The notes under the pieces are model-generated. The model was not told the DNA's origin, made no database searches, and saw only the letters and a program-made list of their open reading frames with translations. From positions 17,316 to 81,315 of the forward strand of contig FUHX01000041.1 in NCBI GenBank assembly GCA_900163555.1: DNA of 64,000 nt. Reading direction: 5' to 3'. Shown here piece by piece: positions 63,719 to 64,000 of the stretch (its first letter is position 1; every line of letters begins with the position of its first letter). This DNA is from Actinomycetales bacterium JB111. GTDB taxonomy: Bacteria > Actinomycetota > Actinomycetes > Actinomycetales > Actinomycetaceae. The position numbers and the translations under genes are program-made.

Positions 63719-64000
63719 TTCTTCTCGCCGCAACGGACCGGGCAACGGATCGAGCGGGGCGAACGCCCCCGGATCGCACGGGACGAGGCAACATCCAACG
63801 AAGAGCAGAGAGATAGCTGCGCCCTTCGGAAGATGGCCGGAAAGTCGGGCCGATCACACACTCGGAAACGAGTTGCGAAAGGCAAGAAGATCTGGTTAAA
63901 GTACGACAAGCCCAATACGGAAGCCGGAAAGAAAAACCGGTGAGTGTTGTGGGTGGGTTGTTTGAGAACTCAACAGTGCGTGATTGTTTTTGATGCCATG
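63719..64000 (+). promoter_or_regulatory. 16S rRNA operon leader with box A antitermination element
   Basis: Non-coding leader of an rRNA operon. GGTTGTTTGAGAACTC (about 63957-63972) matches the actinobacterial box A/pre-16S processing region, followed by AACAGTGCGTGATTG as in other Micrococcales. The 16S gene itself lies beyond the window. Short hairpins occur in the upstream part. The stretch from 63601 to 63689 shows nothing further. Confidence 0.85.

Noticed and set aside
63960..64000. Start of the 16S rRNA gene within the window
   Set aside because: Only the leader with box A is visible; the conserved 16S 5' end (AGAGTTTGATC) does not appear before position 64000.

Overview
The window is chromosomal DNA of a high-GC actinobacterium. 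The best fit is Micrococcales (Cellulomonas/Georgenia-type gene order). The reasons are very high GC, many GTG starts, a PriA-type HisA, a SseB gene beside the his genes, tyrS directly upstream of an rRNA operon, and an actinobacterial box A leader at the right edge. I cannot name a genus. Many genes have a TANNNT hexamer only 5-8 nt before the start codon, so leaderless transcripts seem common. No transposase, phage gene, CRISPR array or tRNA was seen.

Left part (1-11.5 kb): lspA (5'-truncated), an rluD-like pseudouridine synthase and a GNAT gene overlap in one operon, followed by dnaE and an overlapping SRPBCC-type gene. Then come a small S4-domain gene (-), hisD (+), a RecQ helicase fused to a phosphoribosyltransferase-like domain (-) and a DUF952 gene (-). 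Four spacers here carry unrelated short tandem repeats.

11.5-22.7 kb: a dehydrogenase/FGGY-kinase pair sits between hisD and the rest of the his genes (hisC-hisB-unknown-hisH-priA-sseB). The infC-rpmI-rplT-rRNA methyltransferase operon follows. It has an attenuator-like leader, a probable ATC start codon for IF3, and an IF3 with a long disordered tail.

22.7-33.6 kb: an accessory block lies where pheS would normally follow: ABC-F ATPase, CBS protein, VOC and ribbon-helix-helix proteins, MFS transporter, YbaK deacylase, NDH-2, then a ThDP enzyme and an orphan NMT1-like binding protein divergent from a LysR gene that has a perfect palindromic operator. pheS-pheT follow (33.6-37.3 kb).

37.4-45.9 kb: after a membrane protein (-), eight overlapping or nearly abutting genes form one operon: NMT1-type binding protein, two permeases, ATPase, an unknown small membrane protein, KHG/KDPG aldolase, RraA-like aldolase and KDG-kinase-like PfkB kinase. 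A convergent LysR gene ends it. This looks like uptake and aldolytic cleavage of a sugar-acid-like compound.

46.0-62.3 kb: argC-J-B-D-R-G form a tightly overlapping operon behind an ARG box, but argF is absent from its usual place. Between argG and argH lie MarR / NMT1-like binding protein / FAD monooxygenase, a lipoprotein, and a minus-strand run of ornithine carbamoyltransferase (E. coli ArgF/ArcB-like), aldo/keto reductase and arginine deiminase. argH, a 3-methyladenine DNA glycosylase and tyrS follow. The window ends in the promoter and leader of an rRNA operon whose 16S gene starts beyond position 64000.

Overall, a conserved actinobacterial backbone (his; infC-rpmI-rplT-trmH-pheST; arg; tyrS-rrn) is interrupted by accessory islands, three of which carry NMT1/THI5-like binding proteins although only one permease/ATPase set is present.
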